A stretch of 64,000 bases of DNA, taken from the NCBI RefSeq assembly GCF_001278845.1, contig NZ_CP012590.1, positions 1,984,001 to 2,048,000 on the forward strand, written 5' to 3'. The number at the start of each line of letters is the position of its first letter. The stretch's first letter is position 1. This document shows positions 34,721 to 43,764 of this stretch, in pieces. Both the position numbers and the translations under genes were made by a program. Below the pieces are notes generated by a model, which saw only the letters and a program-made list of their open reading frames with translations, did not search any database and had not been told where the DNA came from. This DNA is from Actinomyces sp. oral taxon 414 (GTDB lineage Bacteria; Actinomycetota; Actinomycetes; Actinomycetales; Actinomycetaceae).

Positions 34721-35491
34721 ATGATGAGTACTTCGATGAGCACGGCCCCGGCGCCGCCCCCCGCGGCTATTCCGGCGGGCCTTCGCATGGTGGGGGTCGT
34801 CAAGTCCTTCGGCGCCCAGGAGGTCCTGCGCGGCCTGAACCTGACCGCCCGCCCGGGGCGCGTCTACGCCCTGCTGGGCCCCAACGGCGCGGGCAAGTCG
34901 ACGACCCTGGCAATCGCCCTGGGTCTCATGCGCGCCGACTCCGGCGCCGTGGAGATCCTGAACGCGCCGTGGACGCGCGAGAGCCTGGAGCATGTGGGCG
35001 CCTCGCTCAACGGCCCGGCGCTGTTCCCCCAGCTGTCCGCCCGCCGCAACCTGCTGGTGCACGCCCGCCTGACCGGCACCGACCCCGCCGTCATCGCCCC
35101 GCTCCTGGAGCGCGTGGGCCTGGGCGGGGCGGGGCGCAAGCGCGCCGGCTCCTTCTCGACGGGCATGAAGGTGCGCCTGGCCCTGGCGATGGCGCTGCTG
35201 ACCGACCCGGAGGTCCTCATTCTCGACGAGCCGCAGAACGGCCTGGATCCGCAGGGCATTATCGAGTTGCGCGACCTGCTGCGGGGGCTGGCCGACGCCG
35301 GGCGCACCGTCGTCGTCTCCAGCCACCAGCTGGGCGAGATGGCGCGCATGGCCGACGACGTCGGCGTCCTCGTGGCGGGACGCCTGGCCTACGAGGGCCC
35401 GCTGTCCGGGCTCGCCCATCCCGACGACGGCCCCGGACTGGAGGCCGCCTACCTGGACCTGGTCACCGGCCGGGGAGCGGGTGCCCGATGA
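34721..35491 (+). CDS. ABC transporter ATP-binding protein, lantibiotic-immunity type
   Basis: The 256-residue ATPase has Walker A GPNGAGKST, a signature written FSTGMKVRLALAMAL (the family form is FSLGMKxR) and Walker B VLILDEPQNGLDP, where the Asn-Gly before LDP is typical of BcrA/SpaF/MutF ATPases. The His switch is VVSSHQLGEMARMADDVG. The tandem ATG codons at 34721 and 34724 are likely starts. It overlaps the permease by ATGA. It should export or expel lantibiotic-like or bacitracin-like agents to protect the cell. No lantibiotic precursor is seen nearby. Confidence 0.88.
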   Translation: MMSTSMSTAPAPPPAAIPAGLRMVGVVKSFGAQEVLRGLNLTARPGRVYALLGPNGAGKSTTLAIALGLMRADSGAVEILNAPWTRESLEHVGASLNGPALFPQLSARRNLLVHARLTGTDPAVIAPLLERVGLGGAGRKRAGSFSTGMKVRLALAMALLTDPEVLILDEPQNGLDPQGIIELRDLLRGLADAGRTVVVSSHQLGEMARMADDVGVLVAGRLAYEGPLSGLAHPDDGPGLEAAYLDLVTGRGAGAR

Positions 35492-37356
35492 GCGCCGCCG
35501 CCCGCACCCGCGGGGATCGGCCCGCCGCTCCCGCCCGCACCCGCGCCGTCCAACCGCGCGAAACCCGGCCCGCCGCCCAACCGGGGACGGCGCGCCCGGC
35601 CGGGCGGCGGCCCGTCGGGGTCGTCGACGTCCTGCGCGCCGAGCTGCTCCGCTCGCGCCGGACCTTCACGTGGGGCGTCGTCGTCGCCACCCTGGCGCTC
35701 GCCGCCTGGGCGATCAACCTGGCCCACTCGCTCACGGCCGCCGGTGTGGTGGGGACGGACGCGCGCTGGGGGACGGCGAGCGGCGTCCTGGCGTGGATGT
35801 CCAACTACCCTGACATGCTCGCCCCGGCGCTGGGGACCCTGGTCGGCGCCATGACGCAGTGGCGCGAGCAGCGGATCCGCGAGGGCGGGACCGCCTGGCG
35901 CGGCGTCGCGCCCGGACGCATCGCGATCGGCCGGACCGCGGTCCTGGCCCTGTCCGCCCTGGCCTGCCAGCTCGGGTGGCTCGTGCCCGTCGTCGGCTAC
36001 GGGCTGGCCTCGGGCGTGGGGTGGGGGCCGGTCGGCGACTACCTGGGCTTCGCGCTCCTCATGTGGGTGAGCGTGACGGGGGCGAGCCTGTGGGGGATGC
36101 TGGCGGTGCGCCTGATCGGCGCGGGAGCCGTCGGCCTGGCCCCGGCGGCGGCCGCCGTGTGGTCGATCATGGGCGCCGCGCGCGCCGAGGGCCCCACCTG
36201 GGCGATCGAGCCGTGGACCTGGACGATCCGCTCGACGCTGCCGCTGCTCGGCGTTCACGGCAACGGGGAGAAGCTGGAGGCCGGCGCCGCCGCCTGGCAC
36301 TACCCCCTGTGGCCCGGGCTGCTCTTCCAGATCGTTGTCACCGGACTCGCACTGGCCCTCGTCATCGCCACCACCGGGCGGGGCGGCGACCGGATCGTCC
36401 GGCGCCCGGACCTCCTCCAGCGCCTCTTCCGGCGCACCGGGTCCGAGGCCGGCGCCGAGGAACGGGCCTCGGGCGAGGGTCCGGCGGCCCTCCCCGGAGG
36501 GCCGGTCACGGCGAGTCGGGCGACGGGCCGGGGCACGGGGCCGGCCGCCGCATCCGAGTCGCCCGCCGCACCGGCGCCCGGTTCCGCAGAGGACCGGGAG
36601 GCTCCGATCGCGCGCGCCGAGCCGCGTCCCGCGGCCGGAGCCCCGCCGGTGCTCGCCGTCGGCCCGGGGCCGCGCGGCGCCGTGCGAGCGCTGGCGCCCG
36701 TCCTGCCCTGGCGGATCTGGGCGGCGCTGGAGGCCTTGCTGCTGGCCCTCGTCGCCGTGACCCGGGCGGTGTACTCCCCGTCGACGGCCGTGTCCCTGCT
36801 CGCCCTGGCCGGGGTGCCCGTGGCGTCGGCCGTCGTCGGCATCTCCACCTGGGTCTGCCTGCGCCAGGCGTGGCGGGGGCTGCTCATGCGCGCCGCGCCC
36901 GCGCGCCTGACGGCCGCGGCGCTCCTGGCCGCCTGGGGATTCCTGAGCGCGGCGCTCCTGGCCGCCTGGGGCGCGGCCGCCGGCGGCTCGCAGTTGCTGC
37001 GCACCGATCCGGACCTGTCGGCCGTAACCGGGAAGGTGTACGTGGCCATGGTCATCCCCTTCGTGGCGCTCATGCTCCTGACCGCGGCGTTCGCCATCGC
37101 CCAGGCCTTCGACGTGGCGGCCTCGATCGTCGTCTCCGTCCTCGGCCTGCTGGCGGCCCTGGTCATCGCGGGCAACGAGGTGCTCGTGTCCATGTCGAGC
37201 CTGTGGCTGTCGGCCCCGTGGGGCTGGGCCTCCGTCGCGGGCTCCCATCCCGGCCGGTGGTTGACGGTGGTGGGCCTGAGCGTCCTGGTCGCCCTGGCGG
37301 CCCTGGGCGCGAGCACGGCCTCGGGCAGGCGGGTCGCGGTGCGGTCGGGCGAGTAG
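35488..37356 (+). CDS. Two-part ABC permease, apparently a fusion of two lantibiotic-immunity permeases
   Basis: The 622-residue protein has a first membrane half (about 45-295) with VDVLRAELLRSRRTFTWGVV, MAAMTQWREQRI-like organisation and six hydrophobic segments. A disordered Ala/Pro/Gly/Glu linker of about 110 residues follows. A second half (about 410-615) again has six hydrophobic segments (LPWRIWAALEALLLALVAV onward to the C-terminus). Immunity permeases of the MutE/SpaE and MutG/SpaG types are separate proteins of about 250 residues, so this looks like both joined in one chain. The ATG at 35488 overlaps the ATPase stop. Confidence 0.8.
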   Translation: MSAAARTRGDRPAAPARTRAVQPRETRPAAQPGTARPAGRRPVGVVDVLRAELLRSRRTFTWGVVVATLALAAWAINLAHSLTAAGVVGTDARWGTASGVLAWMSNYPDMLAPALGTLVGAMTQWREQRIREGGTAWRGVAPGRIAIGRTAVLALSALACQLGWLVPVVGYGLASGVGWGPVGDYLGFALLMWVSVTGASLWGMLAVRLIGAGAVGLAPAAAAVWSIMGAARAEGPTWAIEPWTWTIRSTLPLLGVHGNGEKLEAGAAAWHYPLWPGLLFQIVVTGLALALVIATTGRGGDRIVRRPDLLQRLFRRTGSEAGAEERASGEGPAALPGGPVTASRATGRGTGPAAASESPAAPAPGSAEDREAPIARAEPRPAAGAPPVLAVGPGPRGAVRALAPVLPWRIWAALEALLLALVAVTRAVYSPSTAVSLLALAGVPVASAVVGISTWVCLRQAWRGLLMRAAPARLTAAALLAAWGFLSAALLAAWGAAAGGSQLLRTDPDLSAVTGKVYVAMVIPFVALMLLTAAFAIAQAFDVAASIVVSVLGLLAALVIAGNEVLVSMSSLWLSAPWGWASVAGSHPGRWLTVVGLSVLVALAALGASTASGRRVAVRSGE

Positions 37357-37521
37357 TCGCCCCCGAGGAGGAGATCGCGGGTCCACCGCCGCCCGCGACC
37401 GCATCCTGACCGTGTCGCCCCCGCGGAGGAGGGGGTCGCGGCCCCGTCCTCCTGCGGGCGGAGGGCGGATCGGTACTGGCGGCCGATCCGTCCTCCCGCC
37501 CGCGCCGGTCACCATGTGATT

Positions 37522-38703
37522 ATGAACACGCGCCAGCTCGAACCCGCCGCCCCGCCCGCCCCCGAACTCCCCACCCGATCCTTCACCGAGTCCCCCGCCG
37601 CCCCGCCCGACGCCGGGTCCTACCCCGGCTCCCCCGCCTCCGTCCCGTCCTTCGCGCCCGCCGCCGAGTTCACCCCTGAGTTCACCCCCGAATTCACCGC
37701 CGAGTCCGCCGCCGGGCTCCCCCGCCGCCCCGCCCGACGCCGCCACCACACCCTCAAGATCGTTGCCATTGTTCTCGCCGTCCTCGTCGTGCTCGGCGCC
37801 GCCGGCGGCGCCTGGCTCATCCACTCCAAGGGCCCCGCCTCCGGCATCTGGTGGCCCACGCCCAGCCCCCAGTCCTACGGCATGCGCGTCCTGGACCTCA
37901 TGGACTCGGGCATTCACGCCACCGGCCAGGAGTGGGCCCGGGCCCGCGCCGACGCCGCCGAGCGCATCAAGGGGGCCGCCACTCACGACGAGGTCGACGC
38001 GATCCTGACCGACGCCCTGGCGGTCGCCGGCGGCAAGCACTCCTTCATCCTCGGCGCCGACGAGGCCCGGGACCTGGTCGACTCCTACATCGCCCCGACG
38101 TCGTCCCTGGACGGCTGCGTGCTCACCGTCACGGTCCCGGAATTCGCCGGGACGGCGGAGCAGGGCCGGGAGTACGCCACCGCCCTCGCCGACGCCCTGG
38201 GCACCGAGGGCGTGTGCGGCGTGGTGGTGGACCTGCGGGACAACGGCGGCGGGGACATGGGTCCCATGCTGGCGGGACTGTCCCCGCTGCTGCCCGACGG
38301 GACGGTCACCTCCTTCGTGATCCAGGGGAGCACCAGCGACGTCACCCTCAAGGACGGGGCGATCAGCGGCGGCGGCACGCCGACCTCGGTGGGGGCCCGC
38401 GGCAAGCTCGACGTGCCTGTGGCGGTGCTGACCTCGGCGACGACCGCCTCCTCGGGCGAGCAGACGCTCCTGGCCTTCCGCGGGCTGGGCAATGCCCGGG
38501 TCTTCGGGGCCCCGACGCGCGGCTACGCCTCGGTCAACCAGGAGTTCCCGCTGTACACGGGGCGCACCATGGTGCTCACCACGGGCACCTCGCAGGCCCG
38601 CACCGGTGAGCGGTTCGGGGAGGAGCCGATCGCGCCCGACGTCGAGACTTCGCCGGAGGAGGCGCCCGCGGCGGCGGCCGAGTGGATCGCCTCCCAGTCC
38701 TGA
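37522..38703 (+). CDS. Membrane-anchored S41 (C-terminal-processing-like) peptidase
   Basis: The roughly 393-residue protein has a Pro-rich cytoplasmic N-terminus, one membrane segment (about 75-98) and an extracytoplasmic domain. The S41 core is visible in GVCGVVVDLRDNGGGDMGPML, and the nucleophile region is TTASSGEQTLLAFRGLG followed by PTRGYASVN. The Lys seen in the Ctp subgroup (TxGKG) is absent at that place, so it is closer to the tricorn-like subgroup or is inactive. No PDZ domain is obvious. ATG 37522 or GTG 37516 can start it. It lies between two ABC operons on the same strand. Confidence 0.7.
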   Translation: MNTRQLEPAAPPAPELPTRSFTESPAAPPDAGSYPGSPASVPSFAPAAEFTPEFTPEFTAESAAGLPRRPARRRHHTLKIVAIVLAVLVVLGAAGGAWLIHSKGPASGIWWPTPSPQSYGMRVLDLMDSGIHATGQEWARARADAAERIKGAATHDEVDAILTDALAVAGGKHSFILGADEARDLVDSYIAPTSSLDGCVLTVTVPEFAGTAEQGREYATALADALGTEGVCGVVVDLRDNGGGDMGPMLAGLSPLLPDGTVTSFVIQGSTSDVTLKDGAISGGGTPTSVGARGKLDVPVAVLTSATTASSGEQTLLAFRGLGNARVFGAPTRGYASVNQEFPLYTGRTMVLTTGTSQARTGERFGEEPIAPDVETSPEEAPAAAAEWIASQS

Positions 38704-38799
38704 TCCCCGGCCCGCCGGCCCCTCCCCCGCGGCCCCGCCCGGCCCCTCCCCCGCGCAGTGGCCGCCGTCGGACCCCTGGAACCCGAGTGGCAAGCACGC

Positions 38800-38841
38800 T
38801 TGACAAGGGTGGCGTTGTCCAGCATGCTTGACCACGTCAAG
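38800..38841 (+). promoter_or_regulatory. Promoter with overlapping inverted repeat for the NatAB-like operon
   Basis: A consensus -35 TTGACA (38800-38805) lies 17 bases before a -10-like CATGCT (38823-38828). CTTGAC-CAC-GTCAAG (38827-38841) is a perfect inverted repeat over the expected start of transcription, and GACAA-N8-TTGTC lies in the spacer. A repressor binding here would block the promoter. This position argues for translation starting at GTG 38879 and not upstream. Confidence 0.6.
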
Positions 38842-38878
38842 GGAACTTCACATCCCGTCCACCGATCCAGGAGCCCTC

Positions 38879-39865
38879 GTGCTGAAGATCACACACTTGT
38901 CCAAATGCTACGGGAGCCTCCAGGCCCTCGACTCCCTGTCCTTCGACGTGGGCGACCACGAGCTCGTCGGCTTCGTGGGGGCCAACGGCGCCGGCAAGTC
39001 GACCACCATGCGCATCATCATGGGCGTCCTTGAGGGCGACGGCGGCACCGTGACCTGGAACGGCGCGCCGGTGGACGCCGCCACGCGCCGCCGCATCGGC
39101 TACATGCCCGAGGAGCGCGGCCTGTACCCCAGGATGAGGGTCGGCGAGCAACTGACCTACCTCGCCCGCCTCCACGGCGCGGACAAGTCCCGGGCTGAGC
39201 GCGCCACCCGGGAGTGGACCGAGCGCCTGGGCCTGGCCGAGCGGCGCGGGGACGACGTCCAGAAGCTCTCCCTGGGCAACCAGCAGCGCGTCCAGCTCGC
39301 CGCCGCCCTCATCGGCGACCCCGGGCTGCTCATCCTCGACGAGCCCTTCTCGGGCCTGGATCCCGTCGCCGTCGATGTCATGAGCCAGGTGCTGCGCGAG
39401 CGCGCCGCCGCCGGGGTCCCCTCGCTGTTCAGCTCCCACCAGCTCGACGTCGTCGAGCGCCTGTGCGACCGCATCGTCATCATCCGCTCCGGCCGGCTCG
39501 TCGCCACCGGCACCATCGAGGAGCTGCGGGCCACCGCCGCGCCGCGCTGGCGCGTCGTCGTGGACGTGGACGCCGCCCCCGACGAGGCGGCCGCCTCCGC
39601 CCGCGCCGCCCTCGCCGGCGCCCCCGACCCGCGGATCTCCGCCGCGCCGCACGGCCGCGGGGCCCGCCTGGAGCTGGTGGCGGGCGGGGCCGACGAGCAG
39701 CTCCTGCTTCGGGCCGTCGAACACCTGGGCTGCCCGGGCCGCCTGCGCGAGCTGGGCCCGGTGCGCCACCCGCTGACCGAAATCTTCCGGGAGGCCCTGG
39801 CCGCCCCCGACGCCGCCGCCGACGGCGCCCCCACCACGACCGCCACGACCGGGCAGGAGGCCTGA
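38879..39865 (+). CDS. ABC transporter ATP-binding protein with DUF4162-like C-terminus (NatA-like)
   Basis: The 328-residue ATPase begins LKITHLSKCYGSLQALDSL and has Walker A GANGAGKST, RRIGYMPEERGLYPRM, signature LSLGNQQRVQLAAAL, Walker B LLILDEPFSGLDP and FSSHQLDVVERLCDRI. The C-terminal about 100 residues form the domain common in this subfamily. GTG 38879 follows GGAG and lies downstream of the predicted promoter; reading further up would begin inside the promoter. The permease follows three bases later. The pair is a Na+- or drug-exporter-like system of the NatAB type. Confidence 0.9.
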   Translation: MLKITHLSKCYGSLQALDSLSFDVGDHELVGFVGANGAGKSTTMRIIMGVLEGDGGTVTWNGAPVDAATRRRIGYMPEERGLYPRMRVGEQLTYLARLHGADKSRAERATREWTERLGLAERRGDDVQKLSLGNQQRVQLAAALIGDPGLLILDEPFSGLDPVAVDVMSQVLRERAAAGVPSLFSSHQLDVVERLCDRIVIIRSGRLVATGTIEELRATAAPRWRVVVDVDAAPDEAAASARAALAGAPDPRISAAPHGRGARLELVAGGADEQLLLRAVEHLGCPGRLRELGPVRHPLTEIFREALAAPDAAADGAPTTTATTGQEA

Positions 39866-39868
39866 GCC

Positions 39869-41161
39869 ATGTCATCATCCCCCACCGCGCCGCGCCCCGC
39901 CGCCCCGGCCCCGCAGGGCGCCCCGGGCGCCGCCATGTCGCGGACCGCCGAGATCCGCCTGGTCGCCGGACGCGAGCTGCGCGCCCAACTGTTCAAGAAG
40001 ACCACGCTCATCTCCACCGGCGTCATGCTCGTCCTCGTCATCGGCACCATTATCGCCGCCACCGTGCTCACCGGCGGGAAGGACGAGCCCTACCGCCTGG
40101 GCGTCTCCGGCTCCGACGCCGCCGCGGTCGAGCAGCTGCGCCCCGCCCTGGAGCAGGTCGTCGCGTCGAACGGGCTCAACGTCGAGGTCGTCGACCTGTC
40201 CGGGAAGGACCCCGCCGCCGCCCTGAACGCCGACGACGAGAGCCCCGAGCACGTGGACATGGACCTCGCCCTGTCCGCCACCCCCACTCTCACGGTCCGC
40301 CAGAGCGCCGACGACGCCGTCGTCGCCGGCGTCACCGGCCTCATGCAGCAGCAGGCGCTGTCCTCCATGATCGCCGAGCTGGGCGGCGACCCGAGCACCG
40401 TGGCCGGCTCGCTGGCCCAGGCCGCGCCGACGGTCCGGGTCCTGAACCCGGCGACCGCGGACCAGGAGGGGTTCCAGGCGCGCTACGCGGTGTTCGTGGC
40501 CTCGAGCATGATGCTCTACCTCGTCGTCCTCCTGGGCGGGCAGTTCATCGCCATGGGCGTGGTCGAGGAGAAGTCGAGCCGCATTATCGAGATCCTGCTG
40601 GCCTGCGTGCGCCCCACCTCCCTGCTGGCCGGCAAGGTCCTGGGGACGGGGGCGAGCCTCATCCTGTGCTTCGGGCTCGTGGGCACCGCCGGCGCGGTGA
40701 CCGCCCAGGTCACCGGGGTCATGCCCGACATGGACATCGACCTCAATGCCACGCTCGTGGTCACGCTCGTGTGGATGGTCGTCGGGTACGCGATTTTCTC
40801 GGTCCTCTTCGGGGCCGCGGGCGCGCTGGTGAGCCGCCAGGAGGATGTGAACGGTGCGACGATGCCGTTGACCGTGCTGTGCGTGCTGCCCTTCATGCTC
40901 TCCGTGGCGATGTTCATGGGCGACCCCGAGCAGCCCGTCTGGAGAGTGCTGGCCTGCATCCCGCCGCTCTCCCCCTACCTCATGCCGGCCCGCCTGGTCT
41001 CCGGCGTCTCCGGCTGGGCGGAGCAGGCCATTGCGCTGGTCATCGCCCTGGCCTCCCTGCCGCTGCTGGTGCGCCTGTCCGCCACGATCTACACCCGGGC
41101 CGTGACCCGCATGGGCTCGCGGGTCCCGCTCAGGCAGGTCCTGTCCCGCCGGAGCGCCTGA
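39869..41161 (+). CDS. ABC-2 permease, NatB-like
   Basis: The 430-residue protein has one N-terminal membrane segment (LISTGVMLVLVIGTIIAATV), a large extracytoplasmic domain of about 150 residues and five or six further segments. GVVEEKSSRIIEILLACVRPTSLLAGKVLG is the characteristic NatB/ABC-2 coupling region, and the end reads RLSATIYTRAVTRMGSRVPLRQVLS. The ATG at 39869 is three bases after the ATPase stop, so the two are co-translated. Probable role: export of sodium or a hydrophobic compound. Confidence 0.88.
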   Translation: MSSSPTAPRPAAPAPQGAPGAAMSRTAEIRLVAGRELRAQLFKKTTLISTGVMLVLVIGTIIAATVLTGGKDEPYRLGVSGSDAAAVEQLRPALEQVVASNGLNVEVVDLSGKDPAAALNADDESPEHVDMDLALSATPTLTVRQSADDAVVAGVTGLMQQQALSSMIAELGGDPSTVAGSLAQAAPTVRVLNPATADQEGFQARYAVFVASSMMLYLVVLLGGQFIAMGVVEEKSSRIIEILLACVRPTSLLAGKVLGTGASLILCFGLVGTAGAVTAQVTGVMPDMDIDLNATLVVTLVWMVVGYAIFSVLFGAAGALVSRQEDVNGATMPLTVLCVLPFMLSVAMFMGDPEQPVWRVLACIPPLSPYLMPARLVSGVSGWAEQAIALVIALASLPLLVRLSATIYTRAVTRMGSRVPLRQVLSRRSA

Positions 41162-41239
41162 CCCTCCCTGCGCCGCGCCCGCGCCGAGCGCCCGAGCCGC
41201 CCTGTACCTGGGCGCTCGGGCGCCCGCGCGCCTCCGGGA

Positions 41240-41314
41240 CCGCGAACGCGTAGGTTTCCAGTCCAACGCGCAGGCGGGAGGTGCGCGTTGGACTGGAAAC
41301 CTACGCGTTCGCGG
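41240..41314. repeat. Perfect 33-bp hairpin repeat, copy 1
   Basis: The arms 41240-41272 and 41282-41314 are exact complements (CCGCGAACGCGTAGGTTTCC and onward) around a 9-base loop. A second copy sits at 46395-46475 with two base pairs changed on both arms together. It lies in the gap between the convergent NatB-like permease and ndk, where it could also stop transcription from both sides. Confidence 0.9.
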
Positions 41315-41378
41315 AAGATGACGGGGGCGGAAGACGACGGGGCGGCAGAAACTGCGGGGTCGCCCCGGCCGCGCCGCC

Positions 41379-41807
41379 TCAGTCGATCTCGGGGAACCAG
41401 ATGGCGATCTCGCGGGCGGCCGAGGCCTCGCCGTCCGAGCCGTGGACGAGGTTCTCGATGGCGTCCGTCCCCCAGTCCCGCCCCAGGTCCCCGCGGATGG
41501 TCCCCGGCGCGGCCGCGGTCGGGTCGGTCGCACCCATGAGCGAGCGCACCCCCTCCACCACCCGGTGACCGCTCACCACGACCGCGACCAGCGGCCCGCT
41601 CGTCATGTACTCCACGATCGAGGGGTAGAAGGGCTTGTCCACGTGCTCGGCGTAGTGCTCGGCCAGCACCTGCGGGGTGGTGGTCTGGCGGCGCAGGGCG
41701 ATGAGCTCGTAGCCCTTGGCCTCGATGCGGCGCAGGATCTCGCCGGTCAGGCGCCGCCGGACGGCGTCGGGCTTGATCAGGACGAGGGTGCAAGCGACGC
41801 TGGTCAT
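41379..41807 (-). CDS. ndk: Nucleoside diphosphate kinase
   Basis: This enzyme balances nucleoside triphosphates through a phospho-His intermediate. The 142-residue protein has [56 protein letters not shown] and the active-site box NLVHGSDG with the catalytic His. All core positions are present and the length is normal. The ATG at 41807 follows AAGGAG. Confidence 0.96.
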   Translation of the reverse strand: MTSVACTLVLIKPDAVRRRLTGEILRRIEAKGYELIALRRQTTTPQVLAEHYAEHVDKPFYPSIVEYMTSGPLVAVVVSGHRVVEGVRSLMGATDPTAAAPGTIRGDLGRDWGTDAIENLVHGSDGEASAAREIAIWFPEID

Positions 41808-41861
41808 GGCGCTCCTTCGGATCGGGCCGCCGCAGCGGCCTCACGGCGTCTTTCCCGGAGG

Positions 41862-42791
41862 CTACACGACGCCGCCCAGCAGGCGCTCGATCCGCTCGAG
41901 GGTCCGCTCCGCGTGCGGCCCCGTCACGGTCACCTCCAGGCGCGCCCGCCCGTGCAGGCCCAGGGCGAGGATCTCCTGCAGCGTCGTGGCCGGGCTGGTC
42001 CCCACCCGCATGTGCGCCCGCTCGTCGTCCAGCAGCGCCGCCAGGGCCGCGGCGGGCCGGGCGTGCAGGCCGGCGGGGTCGGCCAGGAGCACGCTGCGGC
42101 GGGCCGACGGCGCCCGCTCCCCCGCGCCCGCCGGGTCTGTAGTGTCCGCCGCGTCCGGCTCGGCCGCTGGGCCCGCCGCATCCGCCGCATCCGGCCCATT
42201 CCCCGCACCCCGCCCGCCGTGCGCGCCGCGGCCGCCCCCTCCCGGGGCCGGCCAGTCCGCCACCGGCCAGTCCGCCGCCGCGGGCCCCGCCGGCCAGTCC
42301 GCCGCATCCCGCGCCGCGGCCCAGTCCGTCGCCGTCCGCGCCGCGGCCCGGGCGCAGGATGCGGCGTCACCGCCCGCGCGCGCGGTCACCGCCGCCGCCA
42401 GGGTGCCGCGCACCACCGGGCAGTCGACGGTCAGGGCGCACCGCCCGGCGACCGGCCGGACCTCCTCCTCGACGACGATTTCAGCGACCATGAGCGCACT
42501 GCCCAGATCCGCGGTGAGCAGGACCTCGTGACCGGCGTCGAGCAGGTCGGTCACGGCCCCGCGCACGGCCCACGCATCCGTGCCCAGGCTGTCGCCCAGA
42601 CCGCCCACGCCGCGCACGACGACGCCCGGCGCCATCTGCGAGGCGATCTCGGCGACGCCCTCGGCCAGGCGCCGCGAGTGGGAGACGACGACGATCGCAG
42701 TGGCGGGCGCGGGGGCCTCAGCGGGCCCGGCGGGCGAGAAGGCCCCGGCGGGCCCCGCGGACGCGAAGGGTCCGGCGGCTCCGACAGGCAC
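41862..42791 (-). CDS. dhaM: PTS-dependent dihydroxyacetone kinase phosphotransferase subunit DhaM (EIIA-HPr)
   Basis: DhaM passes phosphate from the PTS to the ADP bound in DhaL. The 309-residue protein has an EIIA-mannose-like domain (AIVVVSHSRRLAEGVAEIA with the phospho-His, LLTADLGSALMVAE) and a C-terminal HPr domain with the His in DPAGLHARPAAALAALL. A low-complexity linker of about 95 residues with repeated DWP motifs joins them. The GTG at 42791 sits directly after the dhaL stop. No dhaK is adjacent. Confidence 0.88.
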   Translation of the reverse strand: MPVGAAGPFASAGPAGAFSPAGPAEAPAPATAIVVVSHSRRLAEGVAEIASQMAPGVVVRGVGGLGDSLGTDAWAVRGAVTDLLDAGHEVLLTADLGSALMVAEIVVEEEVRPVAGRCALTVDCPVVRGTLAAAVTARAGGDAASCARAAARTATDWAAARDAADWPAGPAAADWPVADWPAPGGGGRGAHGGRGAGNGPDAADAAGPAAEPDAADTTDPAGAGERAPSARRSVLLADPAGLHARPAAALAALLDDERAHMRVGTSPATTLQEILALGLHGRARLEVTVTGPHAERTLERIERLLGGVV

Positions 42792-42795
42792 CGGC

Positions 42796-43479
42796 TCAGT
42801 CCTCGTCGGCGGCGTCCCGGGACCGCCGCGCGGCGCGGGCGGCCGCCGCGAGGAGAATCGCGGTCGACTCCGCCCCCGGGTCGCGGTGCCCGCGCGAGCG
42901 CTCCCCCAGGTAGGAGGCCCGCCCCTTGCGTGCCCGGAGCGGCTCGGTGGCCGCGGCCCCCTCCGCCGCCGCCCGGGCGGCCCTCTCGATCGCCTCGACG
43001 GGGCCGAGCCCCTCGTCGGCCGCCAGCTGCGCCGCCTCGGCCGCGGGGTACCAGGCGTCGACCATGGTCTTGTCGCCGGGCTCGGCGCGCCCGCGCGACT
43101 GCGCGCCCGCGCAGGCCTCGTGCAGGATGCGGGCGACGCCGGCGGTGTCGATCCGCCCGTCGTCCCCGCCGGCCGCCTGGGCGGCGCGCGCGGCGCGCAG
43201 GCAGGCGGTCCCCAGCAGCAGGCCGGCCGCCCCGCCCGCCGTCGTGATGAGGGTCGTGGCCACGGTCTTGAGGGCCTCGGTGGGGGTGGCCGGCCCGCGC
43301 CCGGCGGCCTGGGCCTCGTCGAGGGCGGCCACGGCGGCGTGCAGGCCGCGATCGAGGTTCTCGCCGTGGTCGCCGTCGCCGATGGCGGCATCGAGCGCCG
43401 TCAACTCCTCGCGCCGCTCCCGCACGGCGTCGGCGGCGAGCCGGGCCCACGCGATGACCCACGCGGCATCAAAAGGCAT
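42796..43479 (-). CDS. dhaL: Dihydroxyacetone kinase subunit DhaL
   Basis: DhaL carries the nucleotide used to phosphorylate dihydroxyacetone held by DhaK. The 227-residue protein has LTALDAAIGDGDHGENLDRG with the metal-binding Asp residues, TLITTAGGAAGLLLGTA, DKTMVDAWYPAAEA and RARKGRASYLGERSRGHRDP. The ATG at 43479 follows AAGGAG; an in-frame ATG at 43542 lacks family sequence. dhaM follows four bases later. The gene upstream is folC, not dhaK, so the receiving subunit must be elsewhere. Confidence 0.92.
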   Translation of the reverse strand: MPFDAAWVIAWARLAADAVRERREELTALDAAIGDGDHGENLDRGLHAAVAALDEAQAAGRGPATPTEALKTVATTLITTAGGAAGLLLGTACLRAARAAQAAGGDDGRIDTAGVARILHEACAGAQSRGRAEPGDKTMVDAWYPAAEAAQLAADEGLGPVEAIERAARAAAEGAAATEPLRARKGRASYLGERSRGHRDPGAESTAILLAAAARAARRSRDAADED

Positions 43480-43764
43480 GTCGGCTCCTTCGGTGGTCGT
43501 GCGCGGCCGACGGTCCCCGCCCGCCACACGGCATTGTTCCACGCGCGCGCCCCGGCCGCGACGCGGGCCGCGACGACTCGGACACTCCCGCCCGCCCTAC
43601 GGCGCCGGTGCGCCCCGGCCGCGGCCGGCGGACCCGCGCCACCCCCGGCACCCGAGCCACTTTGCCCCGCAATCATGCGGAAAACCTTAGCGAGCCGCAC
43701 CCTCCGAGGCGCCCGAACCGCAGCCCGGGCGACCGGCGCCGTCGTCAACGCCGCCCGCCCCGCC

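Noticed and set aside
35449..38835. A 1128-codon open frame on the minus strand across the ABC permease and S41 genes
   Set aside because: The composition is Gly/Arg/Ala-rich without domains, while the plus strand encodes clear membrane and peptidase proteins.
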